A DNA stretch of 64,000 nt from Hysterangium stoloniferum (lineage: Eukaryota; Basidiomycota; Agaricomycetes; Hysterangiales; Hysterangiaceae): the NCBI GenBank assembly GCA_015178975.1, contig WHVD01000123.1:62001-126000 (forward strand), written 5' to 3'. Shown piece by piece: positions 45,401 through 57,130 of this stretch. A program made the translations under genes and the position numbers. The notes under the pieces were generated by a model. That model was not told where the DNA came from and ran no database searches. It saw only the letters and a program-made list of their open reading frames with translations. Within the stretch, counting starts at the first letter, position 1. Each line of letters opens with the position of its first letter.

Positions 45401-47059
45401 TGCCAAGATTCAATGGTGGGTGCGTGATGAGCGATGAGAATATGTTCGGTTTGGGTCGAATAGAGATTGAGGGAGTATAGATGTTTATGGGGGAGTAGAG
45501 TACCTTGGGCTATAGTAGCTCCAGATGATTTTGAGGTAAGACAACATGAGATGTCATTGAAGTGTGCTATGACGTTCGAATCTTTTGCCAAGCAATGGAT
45601 GGATATTAGTCGTACTGTAGCGTCCGGGATGTATGGGGTGTTTTTAAGCAGTATATGTGTATCGCGACCTATTCGTAATTTTATGTCTCCAATACCGATT
45701 GCCCAGACGGAAGAACCACCCAAACCCTTAACAGAGCGGGGAGTGACTCTTTCAAGGTGAGAAAGTCAGTGTGGTTAGGAGAGATACATATGTATGGAGG
45801 CACTGCTATCCATCCAAAAAGGATGTGAGTCATTGGAGATAGGCATTCAAGTGGTGTGGGACACAGGGGTGATATCAGGAGTGTTGATAGCAGCCATTGT
45901 AGGTTTGCTGTGTTTAGACCAGTCGATATTTGTCTTCAACTCCTCCTCAATGACAAGCCAGCCATCATACTCAAGTTGATCATCCGGTGATAAGGGAAGG
46001 GAAGGAATGGAGGGTTGGATGACAGAGGCCAGGTTGGCAGTAGAAGAGGAAAGATCAGATGGGTCAATGTTGACGATGTAGATCACACCATCAGCACCTT
46101 GCAAGCAAATGGGGATTTTCGGTTTGGGTGTAGGAGAAATTGAGCTGCTCAGTTTGGGTTCAGGAGCAAGTGTGTTTGGAGCTGGGCCAGTAGATTTAGG
46201 GCTACGGGTAGCACGGCGAGCCTGTTTGGATTCCTCAAGGGATTTTCCTGCCATTCCTCCACCAGGATGGATGCAGAATTCCACCTCATGGTAAGCACGT
46301 TTGCAGTTCAAACAGATGACAGATCCAGACTTTGATTGGACCGAGAGGGCAATAGAGTCAGTGGTATGGGTCTTGTCGGAGTTAAGTAGATTTTGCTCAT
46401 TATCTAGATAAAAACATAGTTGGGTAGAGGTGAATGGAGTAGAGTCTGTGGATGCTGAGATATCCCGGGTGATGATTGATCGCACATTACTGAAGTCATT
46501 CCCAAGTGAGCCCAAAAGAGCAATGCATTTCAATAAATCCTTTGAGATGTCGCCCATTTCGTAGGCATGGTCAATGAGGGAGCAAATCTTTTCTGCGGTG
46601 ACAGTTAAGGGAGTAGAGTGGGCACAGCAAGCAGTGAGAGCTTCCTGCAGCAATTGTACCTGGCGGATAGGCCCTTCACTTTGGTGGCATTGCCGGATCG
46701 TCTCCCAACAAGCCTTCGCACCCAATTTGCGATCCAGGTAATCCTGCTCAGATATGCCTCGACGGTGGAAATAATGAGAGCAGCGGCTAGGGAATTATTT
46801 GCTATCCAGTTGGCCTTGGCATGAGGTTCAGTGATATCAGGTTCAGGGATTGTGCCATCAATATAACCAGATAGGCCAGTGAGGGTAATGAAGAGGTCCG
46901 TGGCACGCAACCAAGGCCGGTAGTTTGATTTTAGTTTGTCGAGTTTAGGACCAGTATAGGTGATATTGGTATGGACAAGAGTAATAGAGGGTGCAAGTGC
47001 ATCCGTGGATGTTGGGGATGTCATAGTTTGGTTTGACTCAAAGAAATAGGCCCATAACC

Positions 47060-47379
47060 TGTTAGAAAGTAAAACCTAAATGTAACTCAGTCACGTTTAT
47101 CGTATAATGGACTAGTATTTTATGTACCTAAATGTAACTAATAAACATTTATTAGTCACATCGAGTACATATCCATAACAACCTTTACTTACCTCAGTCA
47201 TGTTTATCGTATAATGGACTGAGGTAGTACTACTGTAATTCCAGATTATATACTTGACCACGTACATTGCTAGGCACCACTAATAATGTGTTGTGGATAC
47301 TGGGTGCCTGTGTCCGATGTTACATGGTCTTGGGATCGGTCAACTTGGGCCGCATGTATTTCAATGGTGTTATCCAACA
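47060..47379 (-). repeat. Copia-1 LTR (right, 5' LTR)
   Basis: TGTTAGAAAG..TATCCAACA, 320 bp, with TGTT/AACA ends, followed directly by the ggtgg target duplication. Confidence 0.88.
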
Positions 47380-47725
47380 GGTGGGTCATGGCAGGTCGTT
47401 TGTCCTTGACACTGAGATCTGCCACATGTAACACAGATCACATGAAAATAGCATTATACTTTACTCCCCAACCCGTCAACTCAGACCTCTATATGGTTTG
47501 CAGACAGCTGTATGTGCTGCTCATCATCGAGGTCCTGATAACATAAATCATGGCCTGGTTCGTTACAGCGCCATCGTTCTTGAAGCTTCTCCCTGAATAT
47601 CTCTCTCATCCCTTGAACGATCTCGTCCCATTTCTGTGAAGTCAATACACCAGGGGAAACTAAGGGTGGTAGCTCTTCAATGTCTTCAAGGTAGATCCCA
47701 GCTGTTGCTGAATCATCATTCCCAT
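47380..47725 (-). pseudogene. family 1, copy E, exon 1 part
   Basis: Encodes DDSATAGIYLEDIEELPP.. and CNEPGHDLCY, matching exon 1 of copies B and C. The 5' end joins repeat X at 47,726, so the normal start is missing. Copy E was therefore already damaged by, or later lost its start to, the X insertion. Confidence 0.7.
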
Positions 47726-47762
47726 AGTGGTTCTGACACACATTAACCTCCAAATGCATGGT
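47726..47762 (+). repeat. repeat X, copy 3, left piece
   Basis: ATAGTGGTTCTGACAC.. matches the reverse complement of 560-603. It is continued at 55,865-55,955 beyond Gypsy-2. Confidence 0.6.
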
Positions 47763-48580
47763 TGGTAGGATACACACACAGGGCAGGTCTCCGGAGAAAC
47801 CCACGGGATATCCGGTAGGACTTGGCTTCAGCTTATAGGCTGTGCCCTTGCTAGATCGTGTTGTCCAATTTCAAACGGACGGATGGAAATCCCGGGGAGT
47901 CCGGGCAGGGTACGTGGGTCGTAAGTCGTAAGTCGGAGGTTGTGGGTCGTGAGTCGAGATGGTCGAGAGAGATAGATGCGCTGGAGCCTGTCGGCTCCGA
48001 CTAGTGTGAAAGGTCTGATAAGAGTAGGGTTTAGAGAGCGGAAAATATATTAGATTACTGGGGGGAATCTAAGCTAATTTTCTGACTGGATTGTATGTAC
48101 AACATCTGCCAGTTTATATAGACCATGGAGTGCATGACATACCAAATCCAGTAATGGTGAAATGAAACTGACAAAACATAAAATGGGAATAGTAAACACC
48201 AAATTGGTGTTAGGAACAGGATGGAATGGAGCAGAGTCCGAATCGTGACAAAGCATAACCCATAACGGGAAATGGAACGGGAGCGGAGTCCTAAATCGTG
48301 ACAGGTCATTTGACTAAAACGGGAACGGGGCTCGATTAGAGCGGTGACAGGATTCTAAGCGGGGACCAGTGACTGGTGCGTGGGACGAAGACAGACATAG
48401 ACAGAGATGGAGTCCAGGGGAAGTCCGGTAACTGATGTGTCGTAATGTGGTCGAACGTAACAAGTCTTGATGTAACGGAGTCCGGGCGGGAAATCCTATA
48501 AACAGATGATTGGTGCTTGTAGCGCGTGGGGGCATATGGGTTAGTGCCCGGAGTCCGGCGGGATTTCTCCGGTCGTAACA
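47763..48580 (-). repeat. Gypsy-2 LTR (left, 3' LTR)
   Basis: 818 bp ending GGTCGTAACA. The adjoining inner sequence (48,581-48,596) reads AAAGGGAGGGTAC on the minus strand, a good polypurine tract. Confidence 0.88.
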
Positions 48581-48599
48581 GTACCCTCCCTTTATGCTG

Positions 48600-49173
48600 A
48601 AGTCCCAAAGAGGCTCTAGGCATAGATAAGGTTCTTGTCAGCTACACGCATGTGTCAAAAGTCATGTCGGTTACACGTATGTGTCAAAGAGTCATGTGAT
48701 CTGGAAGGTAAGGTTCAAACACGGCGAGCCTATATAAAAATTTGAAAAATAGAAATTTCTTCTTCTTCATTACCCCCATCATCGTCACTATGGGACCAAA
48801 ACCAACACCATGCAAACCAATGCCAACTGCCGGGCCCTCCGTGGGCAATCAGTATCGGGCACCTTGGAGTGCAGCCCAACTGTTGGCGTGGCGAGAAGAG
48901 CAGCGCCGACTTCGTGAAGAAGCAGAGAGGGAGGTGAGGGAGGCCGAGGAGGCCCTGGACAAGGAGTACCAGGCAGCATTGGTCGCGGAGGAAGAGGGCG
49001 CAAAGGAGAGGGAACGTGAAGTGGAGGAGCCTGCACAGGTGGCCGCGGAGAATGCCCAGGTGGCTGTATGGCTTTTGTCGTTGAGATTTCGAGTGGGGAC
49101 AAGTAGTGCAAGATTTACAATAGTGCTTAACGAATCCACAGAGTCCGGGCCAAGTATATTCTCTTCTTATTAG
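48600..49173 (+). mobile_element. opposite-strand segment with TATA box and coiled-coil frame inside Gypsy-2
   Basis: On the + strand, antisense to Gypsy-2, a TATATAAAAAT (near 48,731) precedes an ATG at 48,790 that opens a frame beginning MGPKPTPCKPMPTAGPSVGN. It is followed by a Glu/Arg/Ala-rich stretch of about 60 residues (EEQRRLREEAEREVREAEE) that should form a coiled coil. The frame then runs into antisense integrase sequence at about 49,065. It looks like the 5' end of another element's gag, or of a gene, inserted here. Source unrecognised. Confidence 0.45.
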
Positions 49174-49974
49174 TGATAGAGTCTTGTTGTACCCGAAATG
49201 TCCTGAGAGTGGATGATCATGTTTGTATTGAAGGATCCTGAGGCGGAGGCCGTCGGAGTCTGGTACATAGATGTGATTGTCAAGTCTAATGAAACCATGT
49301 TGATCAAGAGACCACCGAGGTTGATCGGGGTCCACGGGATTGTCAAGATGAGCTTTAGTAACTGGGTCTAGTGGAATTGCCGATAGAATATCCTGATGTA
49401 ACTTCTCGATATCCATAATGATAATTCCACGGACAATGGGATTGACAAGGAAAGTTGCGTGGACCAATGCGGTAAGTTGTTGATTTGTGAAAATAGGTTT
49501 CAGGTTGTGCAGAGTTACCGTTGCATAGTCATTGCTCCCCTCTTTAGGATAGACGTCCCATCATCTAGTTAAAGCGTCGGGTTTGCCGCCAAGACAGCCG
49601 GGTCGAAAACGTATAATCATGTTGAAAGCAGATAGATATTCAGACCAGCAGGCCTGCCAGCAGGTCAAAGGTTTTGTGGTAGAAAAGTATTCCAGGTTTT
49701 TGTGATCTGTTACAACATCAATAGGAGCTCCTGAGCCTTCCAAATAATGTCGCCACGCTTTGAAAGCTGAAAAGATTGCCAGAAGTTCTTTATCATGAAC
49801 ATCGTAGTTGAGCTCTGCTCCGGTAAAAGTCCAGGACAGAAAAGCCACAGGGTGGACTTCTCCGTCGGAGTCCTGGATAGACAGAATGGCTCCAAGTGCA
49901 TAATCCGAGGCATCCGTTTCAACAATGAGTGGGAGGTCCGGTTTCCAATGGAGGATAGTCACAATTCATTGAAT

Positions 49975-50560
49975 ACACGAAATTTTATGAAAAACTCCTC
50001 ATATTTTTAAGTGAGACTATTTCTCCTGGCTATGACTACATGTTTTAGAAATTTATATTTCATTAACCCAAAATTTCATCTTTAAGACTTGTACATTCCC
50101 TTAAAATATGCACAAATGTCATGGTTATACGAGATTATCTGGGTTGTTACCTAATATTTGGGATAAAATACATTCTCTAGTATCTCCATGACTTTTAAAA
50201 TGTCCACAAACATTATAGTTAACCAAAATTATTTGGGTTATGACTTAATCCTTGGGATGAGATGCATTCTCTTGTATATTATACAAACTTTCAAATGTAG
50301 TTCATATAATTTAAATTTATTCGGTTTAGAAAGTTAACCAGAACTATCTGGCCAACCAATCCATGTTGTGGAATTTATCCCCAAAAGGATAATCTATATA
50401 TGTTTGTTTGACTAACTTTTGTCAGATACAAGATAAATATTAATATTTCCGTATTCTCCAGAATATTATCTGATAGGCTGAATTTGATTAAATATTAATT
50501 TTACAACAAACAATATAAATATATATACTTTAGTGGATAAACAACTTTTAAAGTTTTTGG
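49975..50560. repeat. AT-rich insert in Gypsy-2
   Basis: About 580 bp of AT-rich, non-coding sequence between the RNase H and reverse transcriptase parts. It is similar in character to the insert at 9,665-10,325, but I saw no clear sequence match between them. Confidence 0.45.
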
Positions 50561-51269
50561 TTATCCTCCAATGCGACAGAATAGGAGCTGTAGAAAAAGA
50601 ATTTTTTAAAAGATTGAAAGCTTTTTGACACTTATCATGGAAATTCCACAGAGTACCCTTATGCGTAAGACGGGTAAGGGGTACCGTGATGTCGGAATAT
50701 CCACGGATAAAACATCTATAAAAATTGGCAAAGCCGAGGAAGGATTGTATATCTTTAACTTTTCGGGGTTCGGGCCAATCTTTGATGACTTGTACTTTAG
50801 TTTCATCCATGCAGAGTCCGTCGGGTCCCATCATGAAACCTAGGTATTCCACGGAGTCCGTGTCAAAAGTACATTTTTTACCATTTGCGAATAAACCATG
50901 TTTTCTGAGCCTCCGGAGAACTTCACAGACTTGTTTGTCGTGTTCCGCAGGATTCTCAGAGTAGATAAGAATGTCGTCCAAGTAAACAATGACGCATACA
51001 TCGAGCATGTTGGAGAAAATGTTGTTGATAAAACACTGAAAAACAGAAGGAGCATTGGTGAGTCCAAAAGGGATCACCAACCACTCAAAGGCCCCATAGC
51101 AGGTTCTAAAAGTGGGTTTCCATTTGTCGCCTGCGGCGATCCGGACCAAATGATAGGCATGTTTGAGATCTATTTTGGTGTAAATCCGGGCATTCCGCGG
51201 AGCATCGAGCAGATCAGATATAAGTGGGAGTAGATATTTATCCTTTTTGGTGACAGCATTGAGGCCTCT

Positions 51270-52716
51270 TGTTACGACCGTGTCGTAACCCATGTCGCAA
51301 CCCGATGGTCTCCGAGAATACTACAGTCTATCGATGTTCCAAGTTATTGATCAAGTCATCATTTCGGCAACCTTCGGAATACCGACACTGACGTATACCT
51401 TCACGGCGATCAAACCTCGTTTACGCCCCTGTCAAAATATACTCTACCATCTGGTTATGCTTTGATACGTCCCCTTTCATTATGATGATCCGTTTTACTC
51501 TATGTTTCACATATGCCCATATATACCTGTAGCCCGTGGACTATTCCCTTTTCTCGTAATTCCGCTCTCGGCTAAACCTCGGCTTCCGATCTTATCGTAA
51601 CCTTCCGGTTCCTAGTCAAGCTTATTTGTCAATGCCGTTTTCTGCTCTTCCCTTAGTTAGTAGTTTCTAGACGCCGATAACTCGTATATAAGACCCGCTG
51701 TAATGTAACTACTAGACAATCAGAATATCGACTTAGAATATCGACTTAGATCGACTTATATATCCCTCTAATTTCCGACTCCATTATCTATTCACGACCA
51801 CCACATTCCGACTCCATCCGATTTACGATTCAACCTACATTTACGACTTCAACCTCTAATCTCCGACTCTCAGTCCCCGACACTCTCAGTCTCCAACTCT
51901 CAGTCTCCGACTGTCTCAGTCTCCAACTCTCAGTCTCAGTCTCCAACTCTCAGTCTCCGACTGTCTCAGTCTCCGACTCTCAGTCTCCGACTCTCTCAGT
52001 CTCCGACTCTCTCAGTCTCCGACTCCCTCAGTCTCCGACTCCCTCAGTCTCCGACTCCCTCAGTCTCCGACTCCCTCAGTCTCCGACTCCCTCAGTCTCC
52101 GACTCCCTCAGTCTCCGACTCCCTCAGTCTCCGACTCCCTCAGTCTCCGACTCCCTCAGTCTCCGACTGTCTCAGTCTCCGACTGTCTCAGTCTCCGACT
52201 GTCTCAGTCTCCGACTCTCAGTCTCCGACTCTCAGTCTCCGACTCTCAGTCTCCGACTCTCAGTCTCCGACTCTCAGTCTCCGACTCTCAGTCTCCGACT
52301 CTCAGTCTCCGACTCTCAGTCTCCGACTCTCAGTCCCCGACTGTCTCAGTCTCCGACTGTCTCAGTCTCCGACTGTCTCAGTCTCCGACTGTCTCAGTCT
52401 CCGACTCTCAGTCTCTGACTCTCTCGGTCTCCGACTCTCTCAGTCTCTGACTCTCTCGGTCTCCGACTCTTTCAGTCTCTGACTCTCTCAGCCTCCGACT
52501 CTTGGTCTCTGACCCCTCAACCCAACCCTCAACTTATCCTTCGGTTTCCGATCGGTATTTTACCGAGAGGTTTACTTGACAGGACTAGTTTTCGCCCGCC
52601 CAAAATTTAAGGACACCTGATGGTAACTTGCGAGGGCGCAGCACATAAGCTGAAGCCAAGTCCTTCCGTTCGGTCCCCATCGGTCTGCCGACATCCGTCA
52701 GTTTCTGCTCTTAACA
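51270..52716 (-). repeat. 1,447-bp solo LTR nested in Gypsy-2
   Basis: On the + strand it begins TGTTACGACCGTG and ends CTGCTCTTAACA. The 5-bp target duplication cctct is exact (51,265-51,269 and 52,717-52,721). It interrupts the reverse transcriptase region of Gypsy-2. It carries a large minisatellite (51,850-52,515) and the motif GCAGCACATAAGCTGAAGCC, shared with two other elements here. It is a complete solo LTR of a different family. Confidence 0.85.
51850..52515. repeat. minisatellite, CTCAGTCTCCGACT-type units
   Basis: About 45 tandem units of 13-17 bp built on CAGTCTCCGACT with CC, GT, CT or no extra bases between units. Blocks of the same variant are adjacent (CCCT, GTCT and plain CT types), as expected from local expansion. 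Confidence 0.95.
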
Positions 52717-55046
52717 CCTCTGAAATCAACACATAGTCTAAGGGATCTATCCTTTTTTCTGACAAACAGAACAGGTGCTCCAACAGGAGATTTTGAGGGT
52801 CAGATAAAACCTATGGACAAATGTTCATCCAGGAAATCATGGATTGCGGATAGTTCCGTGGATGAAAGCGGGTAAATATGTCCTAGGGGTGGCTGGGCGC
52901 CATCTTCAAGATTGATTTTTAAGTCGTATTCTCTGTGAGGCGGAAGCCGGTCAGCTTTCCACTTGCTAAAAACATCCGTGAAGTCATGACATTTCTCCAG
53001 GACGCCTTCTAGGTCAGCGGCTTGCTCAGATTCAGATACCGGGGTTGAAAAATGTCCAGTTGCTTCATCAATTTTTAAGTTGATAGTGAACGCCTGGGAC
53101 CCATCCATTTTTGAAGCCCTAATAAAAGCTGCAGCATTAATCAGAGAAATGGACGGAGGTGCCGTGGGTTCCGGGGAAGCTGTAGGTGCCATAGGGATCA
53201 CAGGAGTCCTCGAGACTGCAGGTGCAGGGAAGGCCATGGGTGCCATGGAGGCCGAGACAGGCGCAGTTTCCTCGGCTGCCACGGGAATCCGGAATGTTAT
53301 ACTGTTAGCTATCCAGTCAATCAACGGATTGTAGCGGGTAAGCCAGTTATGTCCTAGGACCACCGAGCAACTTGAGTCTAACTGGGTCACATAGAAAGTG
53401 ACCAATTGAGATGTTCCACACGGGAAACTGATGGGTAAATCACAAGCTTGGGTAACAACTGAATTACTTGTGCCATCGAAGAGGTAGAGACCGACAGGAT
53501 TTATCGAATAGGTTGACAAAGAATTTTTTTTGTGTGAATTTTGTATCTAAAAAACAATGAGTCGAGCCAGAATCTATGAGAGCTGAAAAAATGAATTTCG
53601 GGATCATATTAGAGATAAGTTTAACAAAAAATGAATCAGAGTGTGAGAGAGCGGATGCGTTGAGACGGGTAAACTCTTGAATGTGCAGAGAGGCAACGCA
53701 ACCCCCAACCTGTGTGGAGTCCGCGGGGTTGCTCACTCTTTTTTCGAGTCGGAAGCCGGTTTGTCCTTTGATGGGGTTTCCGTGGAGGCCTTGGCTGTTC
53801 GTCCCTTTGAAGAGTTTGCTTTTGTCAGTGGACATTCCGGGACTCGATGACTGGGTTTCCCGCACACTAGACAGAAGTTGTTGTCCATACGACATTGTCT
53901 TTCTTGTGGGGTCAATTTGCCATCGGGTCCGAGTTTGCCTGAGAGGTTGGGTTTTCCAGCTTGCTTGCTGGACTGTTGACCCTTGTTGTTGTCCTTATTG
54001 TCCTTATTGTTGTTGTTGTTGTTTGAAGACTTTCTATCGTTCTTCTTGTCGGATTGAGTGGAGCTGCTGGTTGACGAGTTGTTGTTGTTGTTTTTATTGG
54101 CCGTGGACTTGTTTACTTTGTCCGTGGAGGTCTTGCAGGCAACTTCCGTGCGACATTCCCAATAACGTGCATCCGTATTTTGAGCCTTGAGGCGCATACG
54201 GGACAGGGTTTTTGGCTTTCCATCTTCTCCTTTTGAGACTTCATTTTTAAGGCGGGATGGCAGACCGGCATAGAATTGGTGGCGGAGAGCGGGATCGCCC
54301 CACTGACAACGAGCAGCAAGATTATTGAATTGGACGATGTAGTCCGTGATGCACTGCGTGTCCTTCATGCGAAGATTTGTGAGACTATTCTCAGCTTCTC
54401 CTGTCAGGTCATACGGGCTGAAGTTGGTTTCAAGCTCCTCAACAAAAGCATCCCAATTTTCAAGCCAGAGCGGCTCTTCCTCGGAAATCCCACTAAAAGC
54501 CGGTTTGAACCATTTCAACGCGGATCCTGACAAATATGAAAGTGCGTAGTTGACTTTTTGGGAGTCCGTGGAGAATGCAGCGGCACGATCACGGAAATTG
54601 AAGCGACATTGCATGAGGAAAGTGGAGAGTTTGTTTGGGTTGGAACCTGTGAAGGGTTCCGGAGCATTGACTTTTGACCGTGGAGGTTCTTGTTCCTTTT
54701 TCTTTCATTCTTCAAGCAGGTGCATCATAAATTTATCTATAGTGCCTGCTAAAACCTCAGAAGTAGGATCCTCTACGTGCAGTCGTTGAGTAGGTGGAGG
54801 ATTTTCAACACCTTTGCCCTTGTCGGGGGCTACGGATTCTTCCTCGTGCTTGGATCCGTCCTGGTTTTCCGGGACTTCTTCGATACTGGCTTCTTCCATG
54901 GGTTCCGACTGGTTCGCAAGTGTCTGGCTGGTATACAGAGTTAACGGGGAATGAAGAATTGACGGTCCAGGTAATGATGCCTGTGCACGTGTATTTCTTC
55001 TTGGTGGCATAATGAAAACAATCTGCGAGTATTAGTCAGAAAATAC

Positions 55047-55864
55047 TGTTAGGATACACACACAGGGCGGGTCTCCGGAGAAACCTGCGGGATATCCGGT
55101 AGGACTTGGCTTCAGCTTATAGGCTGCGCCCTCGCTAGATCGTGTTGTCCAATTTCAAACAGATGGATGGAAATCCCGGGGAGTCCGGGCAGGGTACGTG
55201 GGTCGTAAGTTATAAGTCGGAGGTCATGGGTTGTGAGTCGAGATGGTCGAGAGAGATAGATGTGCCGGAGCCCGTGGGCTCCGACTAGTGTAAGCGGTCT
55301 GATAAGAGTAGGGTTTAGAGAGCGGAAAATATATTAGATTACTGGGGGGAATCTAAGCTAATTTTCTGACTGGATTGTATGTACAACATCTGCCAGTTTA
55401 TATAGACCATGGAGTGCATGACATACCAAATCCAGTAATGGTGAAACGAAACTGACAAAACATAAAACGGGAATAGTAAACACTAAATTGGTGTTAGGAA
55501 TGGGACAGAACGGAGCGGAGTCCGAATTGTGACAAAGCATAACCCATAACGGGAAACGGAGCGGGAGCAGAGTTCTAAATCATGACAGGTCATTTGACTA
55601 AAATGGGAACGGGGCTCAATTAGAGCGGTGACAGGATTCTAAGCGGGGACCAGTGACTGGTGCGTGGGATGAAGACGGACATAGACAGAGACAGAGTCCG
55701 GGGGAAGTCCGGTAACTGATGTGTCGTAATGTGGTCGAACGTAACAAGTCTTGATGTAATGGAGTCTGGGCGGGAAATCCTATAAACAGACGATTGGTGC
55801 TTGTAGTGCGTGGGGGCGTATGGGTTAGTGCCCGGAGTCCGGCGGGATTTCTCTGGTCATAACA
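55047..55864 (-). repeat. Gypsy-2 LTR (right, 5' LTR)
   Basis: 818 bp, TGTTAGGATACAC..GGTCATAACA. The gag start codon lies about 37 bp inside the element. Confidence 0.88.
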
Positions 55865-55955
55865 ATGGTCCACAATTAGCATCTTCATATGAAAAGTTGC
55901 AATAATTGGTGGACTCCCCCTATAAAAAGGTGTGTTTCATCATCAAATTTAACAA
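55865..55955 (+). repeat. repeat X, copy 3, right piece
   Basis: ATGGTCCACAATTAGC.. to AAATTTAACA, continuing 47,726-47,762. It contains CCCCTATAAAAAGG. Confidence 0.6.
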
Positions 55956-57130
55956 AACTGGATGTTTTGCTGCCAAGGAGAGACAACTTACCATGACCCT
56001 TCGAGTAAGGTTGGGATGCCAGGGAGTCCACGAATGGCACATCCTGTGTCACCCTGTATCTCAGTCATACTGTGGACTGGGGAATGGTCTCACAGGCTTG
56101 ACGGGTTCCTGACCCAGAATTAAACTCTGGCAAGACTTGGCCGACTAATTCAACAGAGCATTGATTGAATGAAGTAGGGATAGCTCAGCATCAATAATTG
56201 CACTCGAAATACTCACGTCTTTGTAGACCCACGAAATTCCTGAGCGTCGATTATTTTATCCCTGTTCTGGTGGTGTTCACTCTATATACAGCAGAGAGAT
56301 CACACTGCCAAGGTCCTGACATCTTTGGGTTTTACCCTCATATGGTATCCCGGTGTCGATCATCTTGACGATCAAATGTGGATACATTTTGGGCGATTTG
56401 TATGATACATGTCAATACATCATCATCAAAGTTAGAGTTTAGTGGTGGTTTGGCGGCACTATTATAAAATAATAACCCAATTGCAATTACTTTACTCATT
56501 AGGGGGCTTGTGTATTTCATGGAAACCATCTACCACATGTGTCAGCAATGGGTAGAAGAAGTTACTGTGATCAGAAGCTACTTGAATTCGTGTGATAATG
56601 GTGCATCGCGCCATCACACCTCATCCTGCTGTCGAAACCATTGTCGCCAGAATAGCCAATAATGACCTTGAGTTAACCAAGTTCCTATTCAGCTATTTGT
56701 GGGTTGCATCCACCAAGTTATGGTTTCAACATGTTGCTGGAGCTGTATTAAAGATTATCATGTGAAGCAATTTCAGAGCGCATACAATCACTTCTTATTC
56801 TTAATGCAGTTCTGTGCAGAGTCCGTGACGAAAACTGGATCAATGTTACCTTTCAATGTGTAGCGTGTTTTGCGACTAATAATTCAATATATTGTAGCAC
56901 TAGATATATATATCTCACAGGCAATGGTTATTCCCGGACTATTCTTGAACCGAATCGGGATGACTTCATTAGGAATTCTTGAACCAGTCCAAGACCAGGT
57001 GTGGCCTTTGCCATTGTCTTTGAAGGGAATTCCTACCCTTTTTGAAGTGGTACTAGCATACAGAAGTTTTATTGTCGTCAAGAGTGATGCAAGTGGTTTT
57101 CTATTTTTTCTCCTGCACTGAACATTTTCC
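55956..57130 (+). pseudogene. divergent (beta) family 1 tail and family 2, + strand
   Basis: Same orientation and content as 761-1,851: the family 1 tail at 55,990-56,180 and the family 2 paralogue at 56,340-57,120. Only short open stretches remain. This unit is inverted relative to its neighbours at 58-64 kb. Confidence 0.5.

Larger units (their letters stand above)
42201..47379 (-). mobile_element. Copia-1: Ty1/Copia element (fossil)
   Basis: LTR-flanked element of 5.2 kb on the minus strand, inserted in family 1 copy E. The target duplication ggtgg is exact (42,196-42,200 and 47,380-47,384). Parts in order: gag (47,024 to about 45,850), zinc knuckle CLNCKRAYHEVEFC (about 46,272-46,314), integrase with HRRLGHANYQAI (45,723-44,234), reverse transcriptase with HVDDFL (near 43,470), RNase H with GYTDSDWANC and EAEYVAAFETV (to 42,496). 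The order gag-IN-RT-RH is Copia. It is broken in about five places. The LTRs are about 96 percent alike, so the insertion is fairly young. Confidence 0.92.
47763..55864 (-). mobile_element. Gypsy-2: Ty3/Gypsy element (fossil)
   Basis: An 8.1-kb element on the minus strand with two 818-bp LTRs and an exact target duplication atggt (47,758-47,762 and 55,865-55,869), inserted in repeat X. Parts: gag (55,010 to about 53,740, starting MPPRRNTRAQ), zinc knuckle CLVCGKPSHRVPEC (about 53,840-53,881), protease LIDSGSTHCFLD (near 53,565), reverse transcriptase with YLDD (about 50,973-50,984), RNase H (49,962-49,561), integrase zinc-binding segment (near 49,250). It is broken in several places and carries other insertions. 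The LTRs are about 95 percent alike and differ almost only by transitions. Confidence 0.92.

Noticed and set aside
48730-49111. Minus-strand proline-rich frames at 48,788-49,139
   Set aside because: These are the complement of the Glu/Arg-rich coiled-coil frame and have no support of their own.
51850-52515. CTCAGTCTCCGACT array as a telomere or centromere repeat
   Set aside because: It lies wholly inside a solo LTR with exact target duplications, so it is a private minisatellite of that LTR.
53681-54190. 169-codon + strand Cys-rich frame
   Set aside because: It is antisense to the Asn/Ser-rich part of the Gypsy-2 gag; the Cys and Trp richness is a by-product of that composition.
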